A stretch of DNA of 64,000 nt from Lentzea indica (GCF_012184385.1 NZ_VSRL01000017.1:1-64000); one strand, 5' to 3'; positions 25,108-33,612 are shown, counted from the first letter of the stretch. A program made the numbers and translations. Notes: generated from the letters alone by a model not told the origin.

Positions 25108-25184
25108 ACAAACGCCGTGACGTTGCCGTAACTTGCGCCAAGGCATCGGGGGAGGCCTGTTCCCGACTACGGAGGTACGGCGAC

Positions 25185-26192
25185 GTGACGTCGCATCAAC
25201 TCAAGCGCGGCAAACGAGGTGCACTGGCGGTTGCGGCGGTCCTGGTGGTTGTCGGCAGCGGCTCCGGCTCTGCTGGCGCCCAGCCCGCGGGCGATCCTGT
25301 CGAACAGTACGAGGAGCTGAGCGGGCAGGCGGAGAAGCTCAACGACGACGTGCTCAAGGCTCAGGAGAACCTCGACGCCAAGAAGGCCGAGCTGACCAAG
25401 GCCGCCGCGGACCTGAACCAGGCCAAGCAGGCCGAGGAGCAGCTGCGCGGTCAGGTCGATGTGCTCACCGAATCCACTTTCCAGGGCGCACAGTTCAACG
25501 GGCTCTCGGCGATGCTCGTCAGCGACTCCCAGCAAGACTTCCTCAACCGGATGTCCGCGCTGGAGATGCTGGCGGCCGACAACGCGGAAGCGATGGACAA
25601 GCTGTCCGCCGCGGTGGCTCAAGCGAATGACGTCCAGCAGCGCGCCGAGAAGGCGGCCAACGAGGCGGCGGCGGTCGCTGACGACCTCAAGAAGCGCAAG
25701 TCCGAACTGGACGGCCGGATCGTTGAGCTCCGCAAGGCTGTGAACAACCTCAGCTCGGCTCAGAAAGCCGGGCTCGGATTCGGTCAGGTCAAGGACGCCG
25801 GCACCTACCTGGGGCCTCCCGGTGCGGCCAACACGGCACTGCAGGCGGCCCTGTCGAAGCGGGGCTCGCAGTACCAGTGGGGCGGCAACGGCCCGAACGC
25901 CTTCGACTGCTCCGGTCTGACGAAGTGGGCTTACTCGACGGCCGGAGTCACGCTACCTCGCGTCGCGGTGGACCAGTACCGAGTTGGCAGGCCGGTGGCC
26001 CAGAACGAGCTCCAGCCTGGTGATCTGGTGTTCTACGACGACGGCACCGGTAATCCCGCCGCGATCCACCATGTCGCCATGTATGTGGGCGAAGGCAAGA
26101 TGGTGGACGCGCCCACCGAGGGGCAGCTGGTGGACGTGCGTGCGATCCGCGGCGACGGCCACTACATCGGTGCCCGGCGGATCGTCGGCTGA
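25185..26192 (+). CDS. Secreted NlpC/P60 cell-wall endopeptidase (RipA-like)
   Basis: GTG 25185 follows GGAGG and opens a signal peptide (RGALAVAAVLVVVGSGSGSAGA); the long frame upstream to 24963 is non-coding. The 335-aa protein has a coiled coil (about residues 35-190, with Glu/Lys/Ala heptads) and a C-terminal NlpC/P60 domain. The catalytic Cys is in FDCSGLTKWAY and the His in IHHVAMYVG. Such proteins cleave D-Glu/DAP bonds in peptidoglycan, held in check by the coiled coil. An M23 peptidase gene follows 4 bp later, so they form a peptidoglycan-remodelling pair under a BlaI-type operator. Confidence 0.92.
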   Translation: MTSHQLKRGKRGALAVAAVLVVVGSGSGSAGAQPAGDPVEQYEELSGQAEKLNDDVLKAQENLDAKKAELTKAAADLNQAKQAEEQLRGQVDVLTESTFQGAQFNGLSAMLVSDSQQDFLNRMSALEMLAADNAEAMDKLSAAVAQANDVQQRAEKAANEAAAVADDLKKRKSELDGRIVELRKAVNNLSSAQKAGLGFGQVKDAGTYLGPPGAANTALQAALSKRGSQYQWGGNGPNAFDCSGLTKWAYSTAGVTLPRVAVDQYRVGRPVAQNELQPGDLVFYDDGTGNPAAIHHVAMYVGEGKMVDAPTEGQLVDVRAIRGDGHYIGARRIVG

Positions 26193-26196
26193 CTCG

Positions 26197-26931
26197 ATGT
26201 CCCGACACGCACGAACCGTTACGCCGCACCGCTCCACGCGCCTGTCGACCCACGTGTTCATCGCCGGCGTTGCGGCTGGAGCCGCCGCGGCGGCCTTTCA
26301 GTTCGACATCGCACCACAGGATGCGTCGGTCCGCGCACAGGACCAAGTCCTGTTGTCGGCCAACCTGTCTGGTGTGGACGGTGTAGGCGGTTACAGCGCC
26401 GGGCCGAACCTGTTGCGGGTTCGCCAGCCTGGCCACGACGAGGTGGAGCGGCTCAACACGAGTCTGCGCATCACCGAACAGCGTGAGGCGGAAGCGGCCG
26501 CAAGGCGCAAGGCCGAGTACGAGGCGGAGCAAGCGCGCAAGATCAAGGTCTTCGCACCGACGCAGGGCACGATCACCTCCAACTACGGTCCCCGGTGGGG
26601 AACGACGCACTACGGCCTCGACATCGCCAACCGCATCGGAACGCCGATCAGGTCAGTCATGGACGGCGTCGTCACGGACGCGGGACCGGCCAGCGGCTTC
26701 GGACTGTGGGTCAGGATCGAGCACACGGACGGAACCACTGCCGTGTACGGCCACATCAACAGCTACGCCGTGCGCGAAGGCCAACGGGTGAGTGCCGGCC
26801 AGGTGATCGCCCAGGTCGGGAACCGCGGCATCTCCACCGGTCCGCACCTGCACTTCGAGATCTGGGATCAAGCCGGGAGAAAGCTCGATCCGTTGGCGTG
26901 GTTGCAACAACACGGAGTGCAGATCGCATGA
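26197..26931 (+). CDS. M23 (LytM/gp13-like) peptidoglycan endopeptidase
   Basis: ATG 26197 lies 4 bp after the NlpC/P60 stop. The 244-aa protein has an N-terminal hydrophobic stretch (VFIAGVAAGAAAAAF), a charged helical region (RITEQREAEAAARRKAEYEA) and a LytM domain. Its zinc ligands are in HYGLDIAN and GPHLHFEI, and both HxH and HxxxD motifs are intact. It should cut peptidoglycan cross-links. A decayed copy of the same domain type lies at 30838-30945. Confidence 0.92.
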   Translation: MSRHARTVTPHRSTRLSTHVFIAGVAAGAAAAAFQFDIAPQDASVRAQDQVLLSANLSGVDGVGGYSAGPNLLRVRQPGHDEVERLNTSLRITEQREAEAAARRKAEYEAEQARKIKVFAPTQGTITSNYGPRWGTTHYGLDIANRIGTPIRSVMDGVVTDAGPASGFGLWVRIEHTDGTTAVYGHINSYAVREGQRVSAGQVIAQVGNRGISTGPHLHFEIWDQAGRKLDPLAWLQQHGVQIA

Positions 26932-27076
26932 GCCGCCTGAGCTCCTGGACTGGTCCGAGGGCGACATCGTCATCGGCGTCGCATCGGATGGAATCGTGTA
27001 CGCGAGCGGAGATTCCGCCATCCACGCTTCCGCCGACAGCGGCAGCACCTTCACGGTTCGCCCGTCGCTGAATTGA
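26927..27076 (+). pseudogene. C-terminal remnant of a BNR-type (F510_1955-like) protein
   Basis: In the frame CAT GAG CCG from 26927 the sequence reads ELLDWSEGDIVIGVASDGIV and SADSGSTFTVRPSLN, then stops at TGA. The S.DSGSTFT Asp-box pattern is that of beta-propeller glycosylhydrolase-like lipoproteins common in actinomycete metal islands. Only about 50 codons survive and the fragment overlaps the M23 stop by 5 bp, so the 5' part was deleted at that junction. Confidence 0.5.
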
Positions 27077-27119
27077 TGCTCCAATCGGGTACTGGTCCTG
27101 ATAGGAGCATTGAACGTCG

Positions 27120-28085
27120 TCAGCTCAGACCGAAGAGCCGCTCCACGTTGCCGTGAGCGATCTTCTCCCGATCCGCGTCGTCGATCGGTGCGTTGTCGAG
27201 CAGCGCTCGGGCGGGTTCGTTCGGTGTATAGGGGTAGTCGACGGAGAAGATGATCCGGTCGGCGCCCAGCACGGCAAGCGCGCACTGCAGCGGCGGGAAC
27301 GTCGTGTAGCCGCTGGTGGAGATCCAGATGTTGGTGCGGAAGTAGTCTGCGACGGGTTGCCGGAGCTTGCTGCTGATCGGTGTGAGCACGGTGTCGATCC
27401 GGGCCAACGCGAACGGGATCATCTCGCCCATGTGACCGATGACCACCTGCAGTGCGGGAAACTCGTCGAAGATCCCGGAAACAATCAGCCGCAGCACGTG
27501 CAACGCGGTCTCGGAGTGCCATCCCCACGCCGCCGTGGCCAGGTGATCGGCGGCGATCTGCGGCAGACCGCTGAAGTACACGCCGGCGACCGCCGCCGGG
27601 GGAGCAGCCGGGTGCAGGTAGATCGGCACGCCGAGCTTCTCGGCTTGGCTCAGCACCGGCCGGAAGCGGGGATCGTCCAGGAAGTGGCCGTCGACAAGTC
27701 CGTTGACGAGCGCACCCTTGAACCCGAGTTCGTCGACGGCGCGCCGCAGCTCGACCGCGGCTGCGTGGGGTTCGCGCATCGGCAACGCGGTGAAGCCGGC
27801 GAAGCGGTGCGGGTGAGCAGCGACGATGCGCGCCAGAGCGTCGTTGGCCTCTGTTGCGCGTTGGATCGCTTCCGCCCCAACGAGGCGTTCTGCGCCGGGC
27901 ACGGTGTGGGAGAGGACCTGGAGGTCGATCCCTGCCGCGTCCAGGTCGCGCAGCCTTCCTGCCCCGACGTCTTCCAGGCGTTCCTGGACGCGGGCGAGCT
28001 GCGGGTGACGGCGAAGCGAAGCCAGGGCATCCGCACTCTGCAGGGCTGGGTGGGAGAAGTGTTCCTCGATGGCGATGACGCGCAC
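27120..28085 (-). CDS. Amidohydrolase-2 (ACMSD-like) family protein
   Basis: GTG 28085 (VRVIAIEEHF) is chosen because GAGGGGAC precedes it. The 321-aa TIM-barrel protein has IEEHFSHP at the metal-binding start (the usual HxH is replaced by EEHF), PIYLHPAAPP, VIGHMGEM and the terminal catalytic-type Asp in IIFSVDYPY. It ends GNVERLFGLS. These features match ACMSD/gamma-resorcylate-decarboxylase-like enzymes, which decarboxylate or hydrolyse small aromatic acids. Two CsoR-type boxes lie in its promoter region, shared divergently with the DUF4396 gene. Substrate unknown. Confidence 0.87.
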   Translation of the reverse strand: MRVIAIEEHFSHPALQSADALASLRRHPQLARVQERLEDVGAGRLRDLDAAGIDLQVLSHTVPGAERLVGAEAIQRATEANDALARIVAAHPHRFAGFTALPMREPHAAAVELRRAVDELGFKGALVNGLVDGHFLDDPRFRPVLSQAEKLGVPIYLHPAAPPAAVAGVYFSGLPQIAADHLATAAWGWHSETALHVLRLIVSGIFDEFPALQVVIGHMGEMIPFALARIDTVLTPISSKLRQPVADYFRTNIWISTSGYTTFPPLQCALAVLGADRIIFSVDYPYTPNEPARALLDNAPIDDADREKIAHGNVERLFGLS

Positions 28086-28111
28086 TGTCGGTGTCCCCTC
28101 AAACGGCCTTG

Positions 28112-28128
28112 ACACCCCTAGGGGGTAT
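28112..28128. promoter_or_regulatory. CsoR-type operator (amidohydrolase side)
   Basis: ACACCCCTAGGGGGTAT is a near-perfect 17-bp palindrome of the CsoR class. It lies 27 bp upstream of the amidohydrolase start on the minus strand. Confidence 0.7.
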
Positions 28129-28148
28129 GAGCGTATCTTCGCCACAGT

Positions 28149-28165
28149 ATACCCCCGCAGGGTAT
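28149..28165. promoter_or_regulatory. CsoR-type operator (DUF4396 side)
   Basis: ATACCCCCGCAGGGTAT is a second 17-bp CsoR-class palindrome in the same divergent promoter, 33 bp before the DUF4396 start. Two boxes in one intergenic region suggest independent control of both directions. Confidence 0.7.
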
Positions 28166-28197
28166 GTAAGCCGAGAGGTAAGGCAAGGGAACGGGTC

Positions 28198-28683
28198 ATG
28201 AATCACGCTGGTGCGCAATCAACTCTGACGAAGCTCGCCATCTCTGCGACGCTGCACTGCCTCACCGGCTGCGCGATCGGCGAGGTGCTCGGCATGGTCA
28301 TCGGCACCGCGCTGGGCTGGTCGAACCTGTCGACCATCGCGCTCGCGGTCGCCCTTGCCTTCGTGTTCGGCTACGCGCTCACCATCCGGCCCGTGCTCAA
28401 GTCCGGGTTGCCTCTCCGTGCCGCCATCGGCGTGGCGTTGGCCGCCGACACCGTGTCGATCGCCGTGATGGAGATCGTCGACAACGGGGTCATGCTGGCC
28501 GTGCCGGGCGCGATGGAAGCGGGCCTCGGCAGCTGGTTGTTCTGGGTGAGCCTCGCGTTCGCGCTGGCAGTGGCGTTCGTGGTGACGGTTTCGGTCAACC
28601 GCTGGCTGATCTCGCGCGGCAAAGGGCACGCGGTGGTGCACCAGTACCACGGTGGCGGCCATGAAGGTCATCACCAGCACTGA
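28198..28683 (+). CDS. DUF4396 membrane protein with His-rich tail
   Basis: The 161-aa protein has four helices and the DUF4396 signature HCLTGCAIGEVLGMVIG in the first helix pair, and it ends with a metal-binding-type tail (HQYHGGGHEGHHQH). ATG 28198 is preceded by AAGGGAA. A CsoR-type palindrome sits 33 bp upstream, so transcription is probably derepressed by copper or a similar metal. DUF4396 proteins are poorly characterised; metal transport or sensing is a reasonable inference. Confidence 0.88.
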   Translation: MNHAGAQSTLTKLAISATLHCLTGCAIGEVLGMVIGTALGWSNLSTIALAVALAFVFGYALTIRPVLKSGLPLRAAIGVALAADTVSIAVMEIVDNGVMLAVPGAMEAGLGSWLFWVSLAFALAVAFVVTVSVNRWLISRGKGHAVVHQYHGGGHEGHHQH

Positions 28684-28783
28684 GTGAACCGTGGCCGCGA
28701 GACGCTTGCGGCCACGGTCCGTCAAGATCTTCCGTTTCGCAGGGGTAGTTGTTACGCGATCGGGGCAGACGTCTGTCCGGTTG

Positions 28784-28800
28784 ATACCCCCTACCGGTAT
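28784..28800. promoter_or_regulatory. CsoR-type operator upstream of the MFS pseudogene
   Basis: ATACCCCCTACCGGTAT is a 17-bp imperfect palindrome of the same class as those at 8281, 28112 and 28149. It ends 12 bp before the MFS start codon, close enough to block initiation. Confidence 0.6.
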
Positions 28801-28812
28801 GGAGTACAAGAA

Positions 28813-30244
28813 ATGTCCAGTGTGGATGGTTCAGCCCGGCGCAGGTGGTGGGCACTCGCCCTCATCGCCGCGGCACAGTTCATGGTCATCATGGACACCT
28901 CGATCATCGGGGTGGCCCTGCCGCGGATCCAGGCGGATCTCGGCTTCTCGCAGGAGAACCTGTCCTGGGTCTTCAACGCCTACGTCGTCGCCTTCGGTGG
29001 ACTGCTCCTGCTCGGCGGCAAGCTGTCCGACCTGCTCGGCGCTCGCCGCATGTTCGCCACCGGCTGGCTGGTGCTTCTCGCAGGCTCCGTCATCGCCGGC
29101 GCCGCGAGTGAGATCTGGGTGGAGCTGCTCGGTCGCGCGGTGCAGGGCGCTGGAGCGGCGCTCATCGCTCCCTCCGCCCTGACCTTGCTGATGATGCTGT
29201 TCGGCAGTGAACCGGCGCAGCTCGGCAAGGCGCTCGCCGTCTACGGCGCCGCAGCCCCGGCCGGTGGCACCGCCGGTGTCTTCCTCGGCGGCGTGATCAC
29301 CGAGTACCTGAGCTGGCCGTGGGTGTTCTACATCAACGTGCCGATCGCGGTGATCGCCCTGATCGCCATCCCTGCCCTGATGCCCGCGGGTGCCGCTCAG
29401 CGCGGCTCGACCGACCTGTTTGGCGCGATCACCGTGACGGCCGGCCTCGCGGTCGCTGTCTACGCCGTCGTGCGTGCTCCCGAAGCGGGTTGGGCCTCGG
29501 CCGAGACGATCGTGGGCCTCGCCGTCGCCGTGGTGCTGCTGGGCTCGTTCCTGCTCATCCAGGCCAAGCGGAAGGCTCCACTGGTGCGGCTCGGCATTTT
29601 CCGCACACCCCAGCTCGGGGCGGCGAACATCGCGCAGCTGCTGCTCGGTGGCGCGTGGATCCCGATGTGGTTCTTCCTCAACCTCTACCTGCAGCAGGTC
29701 CTCGGCCTCGGCGCCTTCGCCAGCGGCTCGGCGCTGCTGCCGATGACCACCGCGATCATGGTCCTGATGGTGGTCGTCGCACCTCGCCTCACCGCGCGGT
29801 TCGGCGCCAAGCCGATGGTCGTCACCGGTCTCGTCGTGCTTGCCGCCGGCCTGGGCTGGCTGGCACTGGTGCGTCCGGACGGCAACTACTGGGTGGACGT
29901 CCTGGCCCGCGTCGCGCTGGCCGCCACCGGCATGGCGCTGGCGTTCATCCCTCGCTGGGTACCGCCATCGTCGAGCGCGCGCCCGGAGGAGGCGGCCTCG
30001 CGTCCGGCATCGTCAACACCAGCTACCAGATCGGGTCCGCACTCGGTCTGGCCGCGATGACCGCGCTCGCCGCCTCGTACGGCGTCGTCAGCTCGGTGAC
30101 GTCAACGCGCTGACCACCGGAGTGTCTGCCGCGTTCATCGGTGCCGCCGGCATCGCGATCGTGGGCGCGCTCGCCGCGAGCGGCACGCTGCGCGGCAGCC
30201 GTGCGGCCGTCCGTGACGCCGAGCGCGAGCCGGTCAATGCCTGA
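28813..30244 (+). pseudogene. DHA2-family MFS exporter with two frameshifts
   Basis: From ATG 28813 a 14-helix DHA2 transporter is readable (MDTSIIGVALPRIQADLGF in helix 1, GGKLSDLLGARRM as motif A). The frame breaks at the CCC run 29949-29951 and again near 30088; each break is a one-base deficit. Restoring one base at each joins FIP|SLGTAIVE...GGGLASGIVNTSYQIGSALG and then DVNALTTGVSAAFIGAAGIA to the stop at 30244. The gene is otherwise fully conserved, so sequencing indels are as likely as true inactivation. A CsoR-type box precedes it. Confidence 0.85.
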
Positions 30245-30310
30245 TCGTCCACCTCGGTTGCGCCCGCCTCACCACGGCGGGCGGCAACCCTTCCTCTCCA
30301 GGAGTTCCAC

Positions 30311-30835
30311 ATGCGACGGATCCCCGCCCTCACCCCGGCGGACGCCCCGGACAAGTCTCGTGAACTGCTCACCGAAATCATCACGCGACATGGTTCGGTC
30401 GGCGACATGGTGAGCACCATGGCCCACTCACCCGCACTGCTGCAGGGTTACCCGGACTTCTCGCGAGCGCTCAAACGCGTCAAGCTGCCGCGCGCACTCA
30501 GCGAGAAGATCTCCCTCGCCGCGCAGGAGTGGATCGGCTGTGGCACCTGCTTGGCAGCGCACATCGAGGCTGCCCGTGCGAACGGAGTCAGCGACAGCGA
30601 CATCGTCCTCGCCCGCCAGGGAACCGCCGTCGATCCACGTGAGGCGGCACTGATCGCCTTCGCGGTGCGCGTTCTCGCGGAGCCGTCCGGGATCTCAGAC
30701 GACGACATTGCTGGGCTTCGGGCACACGGCTGGAGCGACCGCATCATCGCCGATGTTGTTGGGGTGGTGGCTCTCAACCTGCTCACTGGCGCGTTCAACC
30801 TCGTCGCGGGCATCGAACCGGCACCGGTGCCCTGA
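30311..30835 (+). CDS. AhpD-like/carboxymuconolactone decarboxylase-family protein
   Basis: This 174-aa protein belongs to the AhpD/CMD helical family. It carries the redox motif CGTCLAAH (CxxC followed by His, about residues 77-84) typical of alkylhydroperoxidase-like proteins, and a helical tail with DRIIADVVGVVALN. It should reduce peroxides using its Cys pair. The ATG follows CAGGAG. It lies 66 bp after the frameshifted MFS gene and may be co-transcribed, thus under the same CsoR-type control. Confidence 0.9.
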   Translation: MRRIPALTPADAPDKSRELLTEIITRHGSVGDMVSTMAHSPALLQGYPDFSRALKRVKLPRALSEKISLAAQEWIGCGTCLAAHIEAARANGVSDSDIVLARQGTAVDPREAALIAFAVRVLAEPSGISDDDIAGLRAHGWSDRIIADVVGVVALNLLTGAFNLVAGIEPAPVP

Positions 30836-30837
30836 GC

Positions 30838-30945
30838 GGCCGCTGCGCTCCCGGATTTCCAAGCGCAGGTGGGGACCAGTCGACTCGCCGCGGTTGCCCA
30901 TCGCGGCGATGACCTGGCCGGCACTCACTCGCTGCCCCGCACGTA
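30838..30945 (-). pseudogene. Remnant of a second M23 peptidase domain
   Basis: The minus strand reads VRAGQRVSAGQVIAAMG and NRGESTGPHLRLEIRERSG. This closely matches VREGQRVSAGQVIAQVG and NRGISTGPHLHFEIWDQAG of the intact M23 gene at 26197. The catalytic HLH has become HLR and only about 36 codons remain without start or stop. It is a fragment of a duplicated or related M23 gene. Confidence 0.75.
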
Positions 30946-31123
30946 CCGCACAACTGAAAAGTCAACCAGCCGCCGAGCCGGACGAGGATCAGGTACAGCA
31001 GTCGACCACGCTTCACGATCATGCTCTTGTGGTTGTTGATGCGCGATCGCGTCAGGTGGGCGGCCCATTGCAGAGTTCTGACACCCACACGCAACCCGTC
31101 TACGAGGTCTTGAAGAGCTACGA

Positions 31124-31912
31124 GTGACGGTGGCGCGGATTGCCCTCAAGGACCAGTTCTTCACACGCGAGAAGGTTGAGCTGATCGGTGGCGAGATCGA
31201 GCGCGTGGACTCGGCGTTCCGGCGGGACGAGTTCGTCGCCGTCGTCGTCGCGCGGTTCCCGGAGCTCGAACTCAAGGCGCGCATCGACTGGATCGCCATG
31301 CGCCTGGAAAGGCATCTGCCGCACGACTTCCGGCGGGCAGCGGACGTGCTGGTGCGCTCGCTGCCCGCCCCAGCCGATCCGGCCCTCTCCGATGGCGACT
31401 TCGGTGACTTCATTTACGCGCCGTACGCCGAGTACGTTGCCCGGCGCGGCCGCACGGTCGAGGATCTCGACTTCTCGCTCACCGCCCTGCGTGAGATCAC
31501 CACACGGTTCTCGGCCGAGTTCGCGATCCGGCCGTTTCTCGACGCGTTCCCCGATCAAGTGCTGGCGACGTTGCTGGTCTGGACGAAGGACGAGCACTAC
31601 CACGTGCGTCGGCTGTGCAGCGAGGGCACGCGTCCCCGGCTCCCGTGGGCACGGAACCTGACACTGTCCTACGACGTCGGGATCCCGCTCCTCGACCGGC
31701 TCTTCGCCGACCCGACGCGGCACGTGACGCGATCCGTGGCCAACCACGTCAACGACATCGCGAAGAAGGACCCGGACCTGGCGCTCGACACGCTTGCGCG
31801 ATCGCGGGACACCGGACACCAACGGCAGCGTGAGATGCGCTACGTGATCCGCCACGCCGCCCGGACCCTGATCCGGGCAAACCACCCCCGCGCCCTGGAC
31901 CTGTTCGGCTAG
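31124..31912 (+). CDS. AlkD-like DNA alkylation repair protein (HEAT-repeat glycosylase)
   Basis: The 262-aa all-helical protein shows HEAT-like repeats and the conserved block HVTRSVANHVNDIAKKDPDL near residues 204-223, typical of the AlkC/AlkD DNA alkylation repair superfamily. These remove N3/N7-alkylated purines by base flipping-free contacts. The start is GTG 31124, with only a weak AGAG ribosome-binding site. It is convergent with the DoxX gene, the two stops overlapping by 4 bp. The 290 bp before it hold only the M23 remnant and no recognised gene. Confidence 0.83.
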   Translation: MTVARIALKDQFFTREKVELIGGEIERVDSAFRRDEFVAVVVARFPELELKARIDWIAMRLERHLPHDFRRAADVLVRSLPAPADPALSDGDFGDFIYAPYAEYVARRGRTVEDLDFSLTALREITTRFSAEFAIRPFLDAFPDQVLATLLVWTKDEHYHVRRLCSEGTRPRLPWARNLTLSYDVGIPLLDRLFADPTRHVTRSVANHVNDIAKKDPDLALDTLARSRDTGHQRQREMRYVIRHAARTLIRANHPRALDLFG

Positions 31913-32322
31913 CCGAACAGCGGCCCGGTGATGGTCAGGCCCAGCCCGGCGCCGTACCCGGCGTACAGCGCGAACAACAACAACGCGGCGCCGGCGAGTC
32001 CCACGTCCTTCTGGAACTGGACCATCTCCATCTGCTTGGCCTGAGCGTCGGTCTCCTTCCAGAAGCCGTGCATCAACACCGCCGTGGGCAGCAGGAACAG
32101 CGCCAGCAGCAACGCACCCAGATCCGCCCACACGCCGAGCAGGATCATCAGGCCACCCAGCAGGAGCACCACACCACCCGCGAGGACCGCGAGCTTGGCC
32201 GCGGGCACTCCCTTGGACCCGGCATAACCGGCCATGGCCTCGGTCTGGGTGAAGTGACCGAACGCCGAGCCGAGGAACAGCAACGCGAACAGAATCCGGC
32301 CGATCAGGGCGACTACGTCCAT
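31909..32322 (-). CDS. DoxX-family membrane protein
   Basis: The 137-aa protein has four helices and the DoxX pattern: IGRILFALLFLGSAFGHFTQ, GGLMILLGVWADLGALLLAL, MHGFWKETDAQAKQ and a C-terminal helix. DoxX proteins are quinol-linked membrane subunits or thiol/oxidative-stress partners. The ATG follows CTGGAGG. No partner gene is adjacent. Family assignment is firm, role unclear. Confidence 0.9.
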   Translation of the reverse strand: MDVVALIGRILFALLFLGSAFGHFTQTEAMAGYAGSKGVPAAKLAVLAGGVVLLLGGLMILLGVWADLGALLLALFLLPTAVLMHGFWKETDAQAKQMEMVQFQKDVGLAGAALLLFALYAGYGAGLGLTITGPLFG

Positions 32323-32422
32323 GACAACCTCCAGAGAGGGCCGGTCATATTCGTCCAGTGTTCAACCATCTCTACTGAGCTGCAACCCGCGAGCCTGGCC
32401 GTGATGTGTGCGGCGGTGCGCA

Positions 32423-32871
32423 TCAATTCCGGCACCGCATGGCCCCGCCAGGCCCGAGCCGGTCCAGACAGTGCTCCGCGCGCTCCCTGCCGCGGTCGAT
32501 CAGCTCGGCGCTGTGGGAGAAGTCCACCGGCAGCACCGGCAACTGTCGCAACCGTGGCACATCGAGCATCAGCGGTTTCGCAGACCGGTACAGGCCAATG
32601 TGGACGATCTGTCTGCCGGCGCGGAACCGTGTGCCCGGCGGTGAAGGGCGCGGGCGGTGAGCAGGGCCTGCATCGCCGCGGCCGGGCGGACGACGACCGG
32701 GCGCGGCGCGTCCACCATCCGCCCGCGCCGGAAGCTGGCTGTGGTGACCCCGATGACCGGGCGTTCCCAGGCCGCCAGCGGCCAGCGCGGCGGCGACTTC
32801 GGAAGATGAGAGACCGCCTGCCGCTGGGGAGTGAGCGGCGCCGCGATGCTGGACCAATAGCTGACAAGCAT
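32423..32871 (-). pseudogene. Unrecognised gene with a single frameshift
   Basis: The minus strand from ATG 32871 reads MLVSYWSSIAAPLTPQRQ, PVIGVTTASFRRGRMVD, PRPVVVRPAAAMQALLTA. A one-base deficit near 32632-32641 then shifts to RFRAGRQIVHIGLYRSAKPL and DVPRLRQLPVLPVDFSH, ending GGAMRCRN. Both halves have coding-like composition and join smoothly, so this is probably one gene of about 149 codons or the tail of a longer one. No family was recognised. It lies in the debris zone next to the duplicated kamA end. Confidence 0.4.
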
Positions 32872-32982
32872 CGTCCACTATGGAGGGAATGCTCTGTCTA
32901 CTGTGGACACTAGGGCCCCCTCCTGGGCCCTTTCTCGTCGAGGCCTAACGGCCACGACGGGTCTGAACAGGCAAAAACATGC

Positions 32983-33026
32983 CGATGGGGCCGTCTTTGG
33001 GAGTTGCTCCGAAAACGGCCCCATCG
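32983..33026 (-). terminator. Duplicated kamA-type terminator
   Basis: An 11-bp stem CGATGGGGCCG (32983-32993) / CGGCCCCATCG (33016-33026) is identical in its arms to the terminator behind the intact kamA gene. Confidence 0.85.
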
Positions 33027-33033
33027 TGTCCCG

Positions 33034-33149
33034 TCAGGTCTGGTCGGTCCACCACTTCTGGCCAGCCTCGCCGAGGGTGGAGATCGGGTCGTAGTACGGG
33101 TAACGGCGGTCCAACGCCTCCGGGTCCTCGAGCTCGATCCCGGTGCGGT
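33034..33149 (-). pseudogene. Truncated duplicate of the lysine 2,3-aminomutase C-terminus
   Basis: The minus strand encodes TGIELEDPEALDRRYPYYDP and ISTLGEAGQKWW and ends with the same stop as kamA (41808-43196). Only the last ~38 codons exist; upstream the sequence changes to an unrelated KAS III fragment. It has no start or promoter. It is the gene-end part of the direct repeat. Confidence 0.9.
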
Positions 33150-33182
33150 TGATTGCTGTCGTGCGGGTCGTTCAGCAATCCG

Positions 33183-33612
33183 TCGTTGAAGGGCTCCAAC
33201 CCGGCAGACGAGTCGCTTCACCCGGCGTCGTCCGTCGTGCTCGAGCTACTGGTGTTGCGGCGGTTGGTGCGGGAGCTCTACGCGGCGAGCGGGCGCACCC
33301 CGGCGTCGGCAGTCAGAGCGCACATCGCGGGCGTCCAAACAGTTGTGGCACAGGCACTTGTCGCGGCAGAGGCCAGCTCGATGACGTGCGTTGGGCGGTG
33401 CTGCCGTTGGTCGGCCGCACCGCCTTCCACTTCGGTTACGCCCGGCTCCCTGGGTTGGATCCGGTGCGCGCTGAACCTGGGTTGACCACCGGACACGTGG
33501 GCGCCGTCGCCTACCTCTTTGCGTCGGATTACCTGCGCGCAGGTCTGCTGGTGCCGGGGACAAGGTGGTGCTGATCGGTGTACGCGGTGGGTTCACGTCT
33601 CGTGCGCGGTTA
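33183..33612 (+). pseudogene. Remnant of a KAS III-like 3-oxoacyl-ACP synthase
   Basis: Three frames in series read LVLRRLVRELYAASGRTPAS, WAVLPLVGRTAFHFGYARLP, LTTGHVGAVAYLFASDYLRA, and GDKVVLIGVRGGFTS. The GDKV.LIGVGGGFT end block and TTGHVGA are typical of the C-terminal half of FabH-like ketosynthases from secondary metabolism. Each frame change is a one-base deficit (near 33370, and at the GGGG run 33556-33559). The N-terminal half with the active-site Cys is missing, so it is a true remnant regardless of sequence errors. Confidence 0.6.

Larger units (their letters stand above)
32905..33149 (-). repeat. Left copy of the kamA 3'-end direct repeat
   Basis: This segment matches 41679-41923 base for base in register (constant offset 8774) with no indels. 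It covers a GGGCCC-rich stretch, the kamA terminator and the last ~38 kamA codons. In the coding part (33034-33149) I count about 7 differences in 119 positions; the distal non-coding part is more diverged. Homology ends sharply at 33149/41923. The two copies flank the defence island in the same orientation. Confidence 0.92.

Noticed and set aside
24963-25184. N-terminal extension of the NlpC/P60 frame back to 24963
   Set aside because: It contains the perfect 25089-25107 operator and no ribosome-binding site, whereas GTG 25185 has GGAGG and starts a signal peptide.
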